Shown here: positions 24,615 through 37,662 of the stretch, piece by piece
How positions within the stretch are numbered: position 1 is the first letter of the stretch
How the letters are laid out: the number at the start of each line of letters is the position of its first letter
NCBI RefSeq assembly: GCF_026914265.1
Contig: NC_069134.1
Span: 69,247,594 to 69,311,593, forward strand
Length of the DNA: 64,000 nt
Direction: 5' to 3'
Origin: Mya arenaria
Taxonomy: Eukaryota; Mollusca; Bivalvia; Myida; Myidae
Position numbers and translations under genes: made by a program
The notes under the pieces: model-generated
Told to the model about the DNA's origin: nothing
Databases searched by the model: none
What the model saw: the letters and a program-made list of their open reading frames with translations, nothing else

Positions 24615-25336
24615 ATAGGGATCATCTACTGGTCAGGCCCAACCTCCAAGTTAAGATAGAGGGCCATGGATGCAGGCACTGTTGAGTAATCACTTGGACA
24701 TACTTTTTGCATTCAAGGTCACTTTGACCTTGACTTATGACCTGATGACCCCTTAAATCAACAGGGGTCATCAAGTGGTCAGGTCCAACCTCCATGTAAT
24801 GTTTGATGACCATAGGTCCAGGCATTGATGAGTTATCACTAGAAAAAGCTTTGTCAACCTTTTCGCATTTAAGGTCACTGCGACCTTATTCTATGACCCC
24901 CAAAAAAAAGAGGTCATCTACTGCTCAGGCCCAACCTTCATGTCAAGTTTGAGAGCCATGGGTGCAGGCATTGACGAGTTATCACTGGGACAACCTTTTA
25001 GCATTCAAGGTTACCGTGACCTTTGATTTGATAACTCTTTATATCAATTGGGGTCATCTACTGGTCAGGCCCAGTCTTATTGTCAAAATGATGACTATAG
25101 GTCCAGGCATTGTACAGTTTCCCATTAAAGGTTACACTGACCTTGACCTTTGACCCGATGAGCCTGAAAAACAATAGGGGTCATTTACTGATCAGACCCA
25201 ACCTTCATGTCAAGTTTGATGACAATAGGTCCAGGAATTGTCAAGTTATCACTCGGACAAGCTTTGACAAAAGGACCGACCGACCAGCATGATGTGCAAA
25301 GCAATATACCCCATCTTTTTCGAAGGGTGGCATAAA
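24615..25336. repeat. Element with about five 145-bp tandem units
   Basis: Units begin gggtcatctactggtcaggc and continue with ccaacctccatgt, ataggtccaggcattg, gagttatcact and a ggtcac...gacctt block; they start near 24617, 24764, 24912, 25054 and 25178. The right end, ggaccgaccgaccagcatga followed by caatataccccatctttttc, resembles the terminus of a bivalve element with a tandem core. Lies upstream of the first RAE1 coding exon. Confidence 0.65.
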
Positions 25337-26960
25337 AATCATGTCTCATCTTAGGTGTTACTGTAGCAAAAGTGATCTTGTCTTCAATCACCTTTTTACA
25401 ATGTCAAAAAAGCATCTAAAATATAGACCATTAATTGTTACAAATAATTGCCTTAATACTTCTAATGTACTTTTAAAAAAATCAACAATGCAGGGGTGAA
25501 TCTCATTTTGGTTTGATTGGATGGGGTGCCTATGTCATCTTCAGTTATGTTGTTTATTACTTGGCTTTTTTTTTTTAAATAATAGTTTGCTGACATTTAA
25601 AAACAAAGTGGCATTAAGAATCACAGCTCTTTCAGAAATTTATATTGACTACAACAAAAAACAACAGAAAAAGGCTCTGACAAAACAGAGGCCTTTGCCC
25701 ATTATCCCAGAGGTCCATCGATTGTGAAAAACACTGTGTATTTAGCAGGTTTTGTTTCCTGATTTTTTACTTTCAAAAGTTTAAGCGTAACATACAGGTA
25801 CACTCCACGCAGAACTACCACTTTCTTCGGTGACTCGGAGGCGTTTTTAATTCCGCCGAGTACGCAACCTTTTTCCTCGCTAAATTTTGCCAAGTTGCAC
25901 AGAGTTAATCGTTTTCTATGGAGGGTTTTATTGCCGGTAGCGCCGGTGATCGTATCGATTTATTGACCTGTAAGCTCCAACACGTGGGAACTCCAAGGAA
26001 TAGCTGTCTTACCAAAGTAGGAGTCCCCCTTGAAATATAGGATCATCGTGCTACCGGGATCCCTAGCTACAATAATGAGCGATCAGGGATACTTTTTTAT
26101 TATTATGACATTTCTTATGTATCCCTGTAACGCTACAACTCTCTTCCATTTAACACCGGGTGAAACAATATATAGTAGTATTATGCATCGATGTTGAATA
26201 ATAATGACAAAATTGTTCAATATATACCTGACAGTGATCTAAACTGGATTGAATTTGTCATTAGAGTCGTTAATTTCACATAAATAAATTTGGGGTCTCG
26301 AATAACCAATTATAGATGCACACATCAGATTCGTCCCAGATTTTCGTAGAAATTTGAATTTATAACGGAGATAATTTCAAAATTGTGGCCGAGAGGATTC
26401 TCTGCGCAAGGACCGTTCACTACTTTTTGCTGGGAAAGACGTCACAAGTCTGCCATAGTAAAAAAAGAATCGACAAAAGACTTGTTGATGGCCATTTAGG
26501 TGGACTACCGGGATCCCTTGTGTTTCCAACCCTGCATTTAATCCTAGATTTAAAGTATGTCAATTATTCATGAGCAAAACAGCTTTAACAATATACGCAA
26601 CTTGATATTCACTAGAAAATGTGAAATGCTTCACTGCTACAAGTTGACAATAATCATCAGTGAACATCCGAAATAGAGGTGTCCGAATACTATAAGACAA
26701 TGATGACAATGTGAAACATAATGCCAGATATAAATTAATTTATCAGAGATTTAAGTTTTACCTCAGACTTAAACCTATTGTTGTTTACACGAAAACTGTG
26801 TCAACGTTCTTTAAGAAGAAAAAAACAAAATAATGCTTTCGTTTTTTTCGGGAAACCCGAACAGTGCTCAATTTATTATGCGACTGTAAAAAATGCAAAA
26901 TAAAACTGGGCAAGTTTGTTCTCCGGACAAACCGTAAAAAACACGTAATAACCCCGGAAC
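25337..26960. other. Putative 5' flank of RAE1 with no resolved exon
   Basis: A somewhat GC-richer patch at about 25790-25990 is a reasonable place for the RAE1 promoter and untranslated first exon, because RAE1's first coding exon begins with a splice acceptor. I cannot identify a confident donor there. A CRE-like gacgtcac lies near 26439. The rest is AT-rich without recognised genes. Confidence 0.35.
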
Positions 26961-26965
26961 GTATC

Positions 26966-27105
26966 GAAGATGCATTTAAAGCTGCACTCTCACAGATTGA
27001 ACGTTTTGACAACTTTTTTTTTATTTTTTGTCTTGGAAGGAGCCAAATTATGCGAAAATGCATGTAAACCAGTCATATAAGACTGCTGACAAAACATTAG
27101 ATACT
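26966..27105. mobile_element. Dispersed 'gctgcactctcacagattga' repeat fragment
   Basis: The run tttaaagctgcactctcaca followed by gattgaacgttttgacaac and cttggaaggagccaaatta is a pattern I associate with a very common mollusc interspersed repeat. About 140 bp; termini were not resolved. Confidence 0.5.
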
Positions 27106-27263
27106 AGCGGACTGTTTTTATATTTAAGTTCAGAAAATGATGTTTTATCCATTTTCTTCTTAAACCGTTAGTAACGGTTTTAGACATAAAACATTTATTT
27201 TGGAACGGAAATATGAAACACCTAAGTTTACTTTATATGTTAATATCGGAGAAAAAAGTAATA

Positions 27264-27726
27264 TATTACACGGTAGGCTGTAGGCGGCGGATGTGCGTTC
27301 ATAGTACATGTATAACATAATGGTAATATGCAAAATAGCAAAGCCCGGGCTCTGCTTGGATTGAGAATTTACTGTATATTAAGACCAGTGGACCCCTTCA
27401 GAGTCGAGCATGCTTTTCTCTGAAGGGATCTGTTGGTGTTTGTTGTCGTCGCACATTACAAATGGTGGCAGCGGTGGGATATTTGACAACTGCCGGAGTT
27501 GCCTTACCCACGACTTTCCCAGACCAATACTCGCGGAAGGTAATGTTAACTGTCCGATGTAGGCGGCGGATGTGCGTTCATAGTATAACATAATGGTAAT
27601 ATGCAAAGCCCGGGCTCTGCGTGGAGATTGAGAATTTAATGTATATAAAGACCAGTGGACCCATTCAGAGTCGAGCATGCTTTTCTCTGAAGGGATCTGT
27701 TGGTCTTGTTTGGTACGCACGTTACA
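27264..27726 (+). mobile_element. Collapsed LTR retrotransposon (two short LTRs, almost no interior)
   Basis: Two direct copies of about 183-197 bp lie at 27264-27460 and 27544-27726. Both contain taggcggcggatgtgcgttc, gcccgggctctgc, agagtcgagcatgcttttct and ctgaagggatctgttgg, and end cattaca or cgttaca. Just after the first copy is tggtggcagcggtgggat, a sequence typical of the primer-binding region after a Gypsy-type 5' LTR. Only about 83 bp of interior remain, so gag and pol are deleted. No clear target duplication was found. Confidence 0.6.
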
Positions 27727-28629
27727 CACTCAAAATGCACCATTTCGGACTAGAAAATGTAATTAAATGATTATTATTTTGGTTTGTTTTAATCATGACA
27801 TTATTAAGATTAGATGGTAAACAATATTTTTATTTGAAACACAAAATGATTCAAATTAATTTGATAACATGAAATGTAAACATGTTTATCTACGTCTGCA
27901 CTATTACAGATAACTAATTACCATACTGTATTGGTTTTAATTTAATTGTGATATAGCATGTGTTGTATATTTATTATGTTATGTTATATCGATTATCATT
28001 CATCAGAGGTTTGATAATGACGTTGTAAAGATATAGCCTCATCGCTCTTGTGTACGAGGATGGTTGAATCCATATATACATGAATGTTTTTGCCATTTAA
28101 GATTCGATATACTTTATCAATGAATATATGAAGCAGATCATGAATTATGCGTCGTTATTAGATGTGTTTTTTTTACATTAACATTTAGAATATTCAAATA
28201 ACATTTTACCCTTATGTTTATATAATTAATACTATATGTGTCATGCTAGTAAGTCATATGTTGAAAATGATTGTTCCAACATGTATACACATACGAAAGT
28301 AAAAAAAATAATATTTTACTAACATCGATGAATTGCAAAAAAAAAATGCAATATAACTATTTTCAGTTCATCCTCTATATGTCAATACTATAAGCCCCTC
28401 ACTGCATAGTATCGTTGTAATGTTGATATATTTATATGAAAATGTAAATGTAAATTTAACACAAACAACTGTAAAGTTTACAGGTAATAAAATACGTTCT
28501 ATTCTGTTCTGTATTTTTACCCTGTTATTACATGTGCATTATATGCCGAAACAAATCTATCTATCTCTGTCTAGTGACTCGCACCTTGACCTCCCTGTAT
28601 CCCACCATCTCTCTTCATTTCTTCAAATA
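27727..28629. other. AT-rich non-coding stretch
   Basis: No exon, RNA gene or repeat could be supported. Confidence 0.5.
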
Positions 28630-28913
28630 TCTGTATTTGGCTGGGAAATTATAGTCAAGTCTATCTCATGTCACTTATGACATTTAAACCGTGATAATTT
28701 ATTTAACGCGTGATGGCGTCTCGGTGACGTCAGGCTTGACGTCAACCGGGAAAAGATGGAGGTGAAAACAAGTCCTGTAAATTTCCTGTGTAATAGTCTA
28801 TTAGGAAAAGCTGCTTGAACCAGGGCGAGTACACCGTCGACGCGCAGTGAATAACGCCCATTTAGTAGGCGCGATGCTTGCTGTGTGAACGTGTTGACGT
28901 CGTCAAGTGTTCT
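28630..28913. repeat. Duplicated CRE-containing block, copy 1
   Basis: Shares long stretches with 29226-29495: aacgcgtgatggcgtctc, caggcttgacgtcaaccgg, gatggaggtgaaaac, and cgcccatttagtaggcgcga followed by tgcttgct. Contains tgacgtca and ttgacgtcaa, which are perfect or near CRE/ATF sites. It ends near ctataaaacatgacgtcaac. Confidence 0.75.
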
Positions 28914-29225
28914 CTATAAAACATGACGTCAACACAAGGAGTTGCATCTAAAACACCCCAGCCTATGTAGCATGGTACATGTATATGGTTTATATTTCGA
29001 ATTTCGATAAGCCTTGACGATGGGTGAAATAGGGGTTTTGTAAAGAAATTGCTGTTACAGAAACTTATTTCATGGTATTTCTTGCCTTTGTGTTTACATG
29101 TTTTATCCCACACCATACTATTTTTGTTTGTTCACATATTTATATATCATTATTCTTTACATTTAACATGTCAATAACTTTTTATGTATAATCACTGAAA
29201 CGTGGAAATAAAGAGTATATTTAAT

Positions 29226-29495
29226 ATCTGGATTTGACTGGGAACTTATAGTCACGACCATCTCATATGCCACATGACAATTAAACACAATTAATTAACG
29301 CGTGATGGCGTCTCAGCGGGGTCAGGCTTGACGTCAACCGGATAAGGATGGAGGTGAAAACGAATCTTGTAAATGTCCAGTGTAAGGCAAAGCTGTTTGA
29401 ACCAGGGAGAGTACACTGTCGACGCCGGCTGTGAAAAACGCCCATTTAGTAGGCGCGATGCTTGCTTTGTGAACGTGTTGGCGTCGTCACGTGTA
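29226..29495. repeat. Duplicated CRE-containing block, copy 2
   Basis: Second copy, offset about 597 bp from the first. The first CRE of copy 1 (tgacgtca) is altered here to cggggtca, while ttgacgtcaa is kept. Divergence is spread along the block, so the duplication is not very recent. Confidence 0.75.
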
Positions 29496-29557
29496 TAAGT
29501 GTTTAAACGGACGGTGAAATGTGAAAATTACCTTTTTTGTTTTGTTTCATCTGTATC

Positions 29558-29748
29558 GGACGTGTGTTTCCGGTCATGTGACCAGTGCTGGAAAAATCCA
29601 TCTTACATCCCATCCCCCCATGTAAGATGAGTCACGCGCAACAACGCGCCACTTCTTATTTCTTTTAATGTATGGTTTATGAAAAGTTGTTTTTTTCCGG
29701 TCCGTGCCCTCGGGTCGATTTTTTCTATCCGTACCGGAAACACATGAT
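29558..29748. mobile_element. Fold-back element with internal hairpin
   Basis: The ends tgtgtttccggt and accggaaacaca form an inverted pair. Inside, catcttacat and atgtaagatg form a perfect 10-bp stem (about 29599-29629). Non-coding, about 190 bp. Confidence 0.5.
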
Positions 29749-31690
29749 AGATACTTATATTATTGTATGTATGTATGCAAATATTTTGTAAAGTCATTTG
29801 ATTCCATTTTCTTTGCATTAGCCATTCTGTATATGATTTAGTTTCCATTAACGATCTGAAAACTATTTGAAATACATGTGAAAGTGCTCTATTATCCACC
29901 CACCCGTCATCTAAGTGTTTAAAACATCCGGCAGTAATAGTGTTTTTATTAAGACAATTAGAAATAAACCATCGTTATTTTGTTTGATATAGTTTGATTC
30001 CTTAGATATAAAATACACCAACGTTACTAATTCTGCATTTTTTATTGTATTGTATTGTAATTTAACTGTTGGATAACACAAAAAAATCACAATATTGTGA
30101 AATATATGCGCAAATGCACAAATCGATCTACAGTCAAAAAGGAGCTAGCGTGTCAAAAATCACACGAAATTGACTGTAGGCTTATCAGATCTGGAGGTGG
30201 AACAGTTTCCATTTGCATGTATATTTCATATTTATCCACTACCGATTTCTACGAAAGTTCACACATGTACCCCTATGTTTATTTCGGTATTTCATACATT
30301 CGGATAGTTCGGAAACAAATGAATATATTATTTGATTTGATCGCCTTTATGGCAGTTCAAATGTCAATTCGTCCCTACATACGTATGTATGCTTAACACT
30401 TACGAATGTTTTTTTTTAAATATATTCCTCAAATTTAGTCCCAGTCCCTTTTAAGAACTTATATTATTGCATGGAATTATTACAGGCAAAATAGCGTGGT
30501 CGGCAATCCGATTTATGCAGTTTTCCATCCATGGTTACGTGCATTTCTTAAACACATGGAAAACAACATTAAGGTGTCGCCACAGTGCACTAGTGGTAGG
30601 AAGGACCTCCAAACAAGGTTCAATAATTTATGTTCTATGTCTTTTAAGGCATGATCCTAATAAGCATACTAATTATGTGTTACTTTACAAATGTGAAGGT
30701 GATTTAAACGAAGTCTAGCTGTTTACATTTTAATGCAAGAATGCTACAAGATTTGGAACGCTTTCATATGCCACACTGATCAACCATCTTTATGGGAAAA
30801 CTGCTGAAATTAATGACAAACATAAGAGATATATTTTCGTTTGTGTTTACATGTAATGTCATGTTATTAAATTTAATTAAAACATATTTTGCCTCAAATG
30901 AAAATATTGTTTAACATTTAATCTTAAAAATGTCATAACTTAAACAAACCAAAAAATAACCAAAAAAAAAATAAATAAAAATTCTAAAACAAAAAAAATC
31001 TAAAATTAATTTAAGTTATATATGCTTTTAAATACATTTTTAATTGAATATACATTATCAAGAAACGAGAAAATCGATGGTCTGGGACTGTTTCAAACAA
31101 AACAATTCATATTGGCGAAAGACTTTTCCGCTGGAATACAAACTGAATATATATACACCAACCATTCGTGCAACTTGCTCTATTCTTATTTCACCAAAAC
31201 ATACATCAAATGAAAACAATATGTTTACCTTTACAAAATATTGAATCACAAAACTGAAAAATGAAATCTTGAAACGTTCAATGAATGTTTCGTTTTACCG
31301 ACACACTTTGTACTGTGGAAGACTCTTAACATGATGCCTTTAAACTGTGCTAAACTGTGATTGCAATATTGCCTGTTTAACATGACGTCTCCTGCAGAAT
31401 TGATCTGTCATGAAACCATAATGAGTAAGTTCATTTACTTAAGAAATAGTTTATATACGACTGAAAAAAGAAGAAAAAATAATCGTGTGTGTGTGTGGGG
31501 GGGGGGGGGGTAGGGTCGAGGTAGCTTTCTATCGTTTTAATTGCGTTTTAAATGTTTGAAGCTTATGACTGATTGGTGTTTAAGAATGAACTGAGCGACA
31601 GCAACACAGTGAAGCTTGCAGTAAGAATGGTATCCTTAAATCCTCATACATGTTCTTTCTATTGAGCAAAATATTTGTTTCTGATTTGGT
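29749..31690. other. AT-rich non-coding stretch
   Basis: No gene recognised; short open frames have no family features. A GT run followed by about 14 Gs lies at 31484-31510. An inverted pair, ctacagtcaa/ttgactgtag, brackets 30127-30179. Confidence 0.45.
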
Positions 31691-31694
31691 TGTT

Positions 31695-34600
31695 ACGCCC
31701 TTTACAGCACATCCTGGAACCGTCGCTGCATGGTAGTTTCGCCCCTAACACCAGATCCTGGAACCGTCGCTGCATGGTAGTTTCGCCCCTAACACCAGAT
31801 CCTGGAATCGTCGCTTCACGGTAGTTTCGCCCCTAACACCAGATCCTGGAACCGTCGCTGCATGGTAGTTTCGCCCCTAACACCAGATCCTGGAACCGTC
31901 ACTGCATGGTAGTTTCGCCCCTAATACCTGATCCTGGAACCGTCGCTGCATGGTGGTTTCGCCCCTAACACCAGATCCTGGAACCGTCGCTGCATGGTAG
32001 TTTCGCCCCTAACACCAGATCCTGGAACCGTCACTGCATGGTAGTTTTGCCCCTAACACCAGATCCTGGAACCGTCGCTGCATGGTAGTTTCGCCCCTAA
32101 CACCAGATCCTGGAACAGTCACTGCATGGTAGTTTCGTCCCTAACACCAGATCCTAGAACAGTCACTGCATGGTAGTTTTGCCCCTAACACCAGATCCTA
32201 GAACAGTCACTGCATGGTAGTTTCGCCCCTAACACCAGATCCTAGAACAGTCACTGCATGGTAGTTTCGCCCCTAACACCAGATCCTAGAACAGTCGCTG
32301 CATGGTAGTTTCGCCCCTAACACCAGATCCTAGAACAGTCACTGCATGGTAGTTTCGCCCCTAACACCAGATCCTGGAACCGTCACTGCATGGTAGTTTT
32401 GCCCCTAACACCAGATCCTGGAACCGTCGCTGCATGGTAGTTTCGCCCCTAACACCAGATCCTAGAACAGTCACTGCACGGTAGTTTCGCCCATAACACC
32501 TGATCCTGGAACCGTCGCTGCGTGGTAGCTTCGCCCCTAATACCTGATCCTGGAACCGTCACTGCATGGTAGTTTCGCCCTTAACACCTGATCCTTGAAG
32601 CGTCACTGCATGGTAGTTTCGTCCCTAACACCAGATCCTGGAATCGTCACTGCATGGTAATTTCGCTCCTAGGACCAGATCCTTGAAACGTTGGTCGGTT
32701 CGCCCCTAACACCTGATCCTTGAACCGTCACTGCGTGGTAGCTTCGCGCCTAACACCAGATCCTGGAACCGTCACTGCGTGGTAGCTTCGCCCCTAACAC
32801 CTGATCCTGGAACCGTCACTGCATGGTAGTTTCGCCCCTAACACCTGAATCTGAAACCGTCACTGCTTGGTAGCTTCGCCCCTAACACCTGATCCTGGAA
32901 CCGTCACTGCATGGTAGCATCGCCCCTAACACCTGATCCTGGAACCGTCACTGCATGGTAGCATCGCCCCTAACACCTGATCCTGGAACCGTCACTGCTT
33001 GGTAGCTTCGCCCCTAACACCTGATCCTGGAACCGTCACTGCATGGTAGCATCGCCCCTAACACCTGATCCTGGAACCGTCACTGCATGGTAGCATCGCC
33101 CCTAACACCAGATCCTGGAACCGTCGCTGCGTGGTAGTTTCGCCCCTAACACCAGATCCTGGAACCGTCACTGCGTGGTAGGTTCGCCCAAAACACCAGA
33201 TCCTATAACCATCACTGCGTGGTAGTTTCGCCCCTAACACCTGATCCTGGAACCGTCAATGCATGGTAGTTTCGCCCCTAACACCAGATCCTAGAATTGT
33301 CACTGCATGGTAGTTTCGCCCCTAACACCTGATCCTGGAACCGTCACTGCATGGTAGTTTCGCCCCTAATACCTGATCCTGGAACCGTCAATGCATGGTA
33401 GCTTCGCCCCTAACACCTGATCCTGGAACCGTCGCTGCATGGTAGCTTTGCCCCTAACATCTGATCCTGGAACCGTCGCTGCATGGTAGTTTCGCCCCTA
33501 ACACCTGATCCTTGAACCGTCACTGCATGGTAGCTTCGCCCCTAACACCTGATCCTGGAACCGTCACTGCATGGTAGTTTCGCCCCTAACACCTGATCCT
33601 GGAACCGTCGCTGCATGGTAGCTTCGCCCCTAACACCTGATCCTGGAACCGTCGCTGCATGGTAGCTTCGCCCCTAACACCTGATCCTGGAACCGTCACT
33701 GCATGGTAGTTTCGCCCCTAACACCTGATCCTGGAACCGTCGCTGCATGGTAGCTTCGCCCCTAACACCAGATCCTGGAACCGTCGCTGCGTGGTAGCTT
33801 CGCGCCTAACACCAGATCCTGGAACCGTCACTGCGTGGTAGCTTCGCCCCTATCACCTGATCCTGGAACCGTCAATGCATGGCAGTTTCGCCCCTAACAC
33901 CTGATCCTGGAACCGTCACTGCATGGTAGCATCGCCCCTAACACATGATCCTGGAACCGTCACTGCTTGGTAGCTTCGCCCCTAATACCTGATCCTTGAA
34001 CCGTCGCTGCGTGGTAGTTTCGCCCCTAACACCAGATCCTGGAACCGTCACTGCGTGGTAGGTTCGCCCAAAACACCAGATCCTATAACCATCACTGCGT
34101 GGTAGTTTCACCCCTAACACCTGATCCTGGAACCGTCACTGCATGGTAGCTTCGCCCCTAACACCTGATCCTGGAACCGTCGCTGCATGGTAGCTTCGCC
34201 CCTAACACTTGATCCTGGAACCGTCGCTGCATGGTAGTTTCGCCCCTAACACCTGATCCTGGAACCGTCGCTGCATGGTAGCTTCGCTCCTAACACCTGA
34301 TCCTGGAACCGTCACTGCATGGTAGTTTCGCCCCTAACACCTGATCCTGGAACCGTCACTGCGTGGTAGTTTCGCCCCTAACACCTGATCCTGGGACCGT
34401 CGCTGCATGGTAGCTTCGCCCCTAGCACCAGATCCTGGAACCGTCGCTGCGTGGTAGTTTCGCCCCTAACACCAGATCCTGGAACCGTCACTGCGTGGTA
34501 GCTTCGCCCCTATCACCTGATCCTGGAACCGTCAATGCATGGCAGTTTCGCCCCTAACACCTGATCCTGGAACCGTCACTGCTTGGTAGCTTCGCCCCTA

Positions 34601-35888
34601 ACACCTGATCCTGGAACCGTCAATGCATGGTAGCATCGCCCCTAACACCTGATCCTGGAACCGTCACTGCATGGTAGTTTCGCCCCTAATACCTGATCCT
34701 TGAACCGTCGCTGCGTGGTAGTTTCGCCCCTAACACCAGATCCTGGAACCGTCACTGTGTGGTAGGTTCGCCCAAAACACCAGATCCTATAACCATCACT
34801 GCGTGGTAGTTTCGCCCCTAACACCTGATCCTGGAACCGTCAATGCATGGTAGTTTCGCCCCTAACACCAGATCCTGGAAGTGTCACTGCATGGTAGCTT
34901 CGCCCCTAACACCTGATCCTTGAACCGTCAATGCATGGTAGTTTCACCCCTAACACCTGATCCTGGAACCGTCACTGCATGGTAGCTTCGCCCCTAACAC
35001 CTGATCCTGGAACCGTCGCTGCATGGTAGCTTCGCCCCTAACACTTGATCCTGGAACCGTCGCTGCATGGTAGCTTCGCTCCTAACACCTGATCCTGGAA
35101 CCGTCACTGCATGGTAGTTTCGCCCCTAACACCTGATCCTGGAACTGTCGCTGCATGGTAGCTTCGCCCCTAACACCTGATCCTGGAACCGTCGCTGCAT
35201 GGTAGGTTCGCCCCTAACACCTGATCCTGGAACCGTCACTTCATGGTAGTGACACCGGATCTTGAAACCGTCACTGCTTGAAGTTTGGCACCTAACAACA
35301 GATCCTGGGAGCGTCACTACATGGTAGTTTCGCCCCTGACACCAGATCCTGGAATCGTCACTGCATGGTAGTTTCGCCCCTAACAACAGATCCTGGGAGC
35401 GTCACTGAATGGTAGTTTCGCCCCTGACACCAGATCCTGGAATAGTACCTGCATGGTAGTTTCGCACCTAACAACAGATCCTGGGTCCGTCACTTCATGG
35501 TAGTTTCTCCCCTGACACCAGATCCTGGAATCGTCACTGCATGGTAGCTTCGCCCAAAACACCAAATCCTGGGACCGTCACTGCGTGGTAGCTTCGCCCC
35601 TAACACTTGATCCTGGAACCGTCGCTGCATGGTAGCTTCGCCCCTAACAGCAGATCCTGGGACTGTCACTGCATGGTAGTTTCGCCCCTAACAACAGATC
35701 CTGGAACCGTCACTGCATGGTAGTTTCGCCCCTAACAGCAGATCCTGGGACCGTCACTGCATGATAGCTTCGCCCCTTACAGCAGATTCTGGAACCGTCA
35801 CTGCATGGTAGCTTCGCCCAAAACACCAGAGCCTGGAAACGTCATTGCTTGGTAGTTTCGCCCCTAACACCAGACCCTGGAACCGTTT
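31695..35888. repeat. 44-bp tandem array (about 95 copies) with higher-order repeats
   Basis: The unit is cgcccctaacacctgatcct followed by ggaaccgtcactgcatggta and gctt (44 bp, for example 33541 to 33585). Variants alternate accagatcc/acctgatcc, gtttcg/gcttcg, and tcactg/tcgctg. A distinctive block containing cccaaaacaccagatcctat recurs in near-identical context at 33058, 33938 and 34642, spaced 880 and 704 bp (20 and 16 units). Because 44 is not a multiple of three, the open frames shift between units and are not genes. Confidence 0.95.
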
Positions 35889-37480
35889 TTATTTATATTA
35901 CAGGCACTTAAGAGCCTTGCAATTATATAAAGAAGTAACAAACACTTCCCATATGCATATAGAACTATCATCATAAGCAGCGTTCATTGTGCCGGGTTAA
36001 AAATGACGTCTCCAAAATGTTGCAATTTTCCAATTAACGTCAATAAAGTTGATTTTTTTTATATTTTAAGCATTATTGAAACTGATATTACTAACGTGAT
36101 CGAAAAAAAAAACTATTTGTGGCTGTGCAACTCTGAAACTGTTTCAGAGTAAAAACCAAATATATTTCATTGAGTGAGCACCAAACTCTATATTTACTTT
36201 TGGTGTTTTCATGAGGTGATATATATTGAAATATTACGTTAAACAAACAATTTTCGGTTCATTATTTGCAGTAAAAGGACATGAAAAGACAGTTTATTGT
36301 AGTTTTGCAGAAGATTGCATGCGAGCATGTACAGTTGTATCAGAAATATCGTCGTTTAAACTGTATGCTCGCTCTGTTCACGCTGACGTTTGATTTTGGT
36401 TGTGAGAGCAGGCTAAACTTTCAAAACAGTGAAACATATCAAATTGTTATTCAACTGTTTACAACAGTAAAACTGTTTTTGTTTTGTTTTACTTGTTAAT
36501 CTCTTGAAATCATCAGATATATTCAGTTGTTTTCTATTGCTTACATTTCTGACTAAACATTTACCTAGGGGAAAGAACCTTTGACATTGCTAGCTTCTTA
36601 ACAGCAAAGAATTTACCGGTTGTTTCCCTTGACTCATCGTGTTATCAAATACACAAGAAATAGACAACAATAATGAATGGCGTCGACAACAGAAGAAAAC
36701 AAATACCAATGTAATTAAATGTATCTATATAACTTCTCTTTAGGTGATGGGGTTTTGAAAACATGTAATGTATCTATAATGTAACTCTTAAGGATGTGTC
36801 TTGCAAACAAATTTCGTTTCAGCTTCAAGTATGCCTATTTATAAATTATTAGTTTTTCAGTGGTCGAGGGGGGAGGGGAGGGGAGGGGAGGGGACGGGAG
36901 GGGGGGGGGGGGGTGTTAAAAATTGAACTTTATTTTATTTATTCCCGAAATATTCGTGTAATTTGTTTAGTTCTTTAGTTATCTACATTAACTTCACACA
37001 TTAAGTCTCTTACTAAAGACTGTTGATGTTATGTAGAACTTGTTATGTTGTAATTTAACGCAGCCGATAGAAATACTACTACTACTACTAATAATAATTG
37101 TAATAAATAAATTAAAAATATGATGATAATGATGACCGTAACATGTTAAAGCTCGTGAGAAATAAATCATTCTTACGCTTTTTTATTGAATTAACCTTAT
37201 ATTTTGGTAACCTTAAACGTAAATACCCTATTTAATATGGGATAGTTCGGTGGCTATTTGAAAATTTAATAGCCTGGCGGTTTAATTTGTGAATTGCATC
37301 AGTATAATATTTTTGGTAAATAAGCTATTCTAGTAAATACAACACGTCATGATATGCTTTCTCATGAAACAATGAGTAATCGTTAGGTATTTTCTAATTT
37401 TCTCTAACGTTCTAGCTTCTCTCACATAAACCGCTCGACTGATGTACATACGATACGCAGCGCAGTTTATATACCAACTT
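35889..37480. other. Upstream region of the KLF gene
   Basis: AT-rich and without recognised exons. Holds a perfect short inverted repeat ctctgaaac/gtttcagag at 36129-36148 and a G-rich tract of repeated aggggagggg ending in about 14 Gs at 36867-36913, a potential quadruplex. A short CTA/AAT triplet run lies at 37077-37098. Confidence 0.5.
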
Positions 37481-37489
37481 ATAAATAGC

Positions 37490-37497
37490 CACAGGAG
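37490..37497 (+). promoter_or_regulatory. Candidate TATA box of the KLF gene
   Basis: The sequence tataaata lies about 170 bp upstream of the start codon. This would give a 5' UTR of about 140 bp if used. Position and motif are the only evidence. Confidence 0.35.
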
Positions 37498-37662
37498 GCG
37501 ATTGGCTGAACCGCTCATTACATGTACACTCATAACAGTAAGTACATTTCATACAGTACTCAAATTGTATTGGAATTGCATTCCGAACGGACACTTGTAC
37601 AATTTTGTGATCCTACATGCAAATAGTTATTATACATTAGATAATATCTTGAGAAATAAATT

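Noticed and set aside
25702..25893. Minus-strand frame of 63 codons as the RAE1 first exon
   Set aside because: RAE1 translation clearly starts at 24228 (MSFFGSST); this region may be untranslated first exon or promoter, but no donor site is convincing.
31695..35888. Regular repeats considered as a CRISPR array or structural protein gene
   Set aside because: There are no unique spacers between repeats, the host is an animal, and a 44-bp period shifts the frame each unit.
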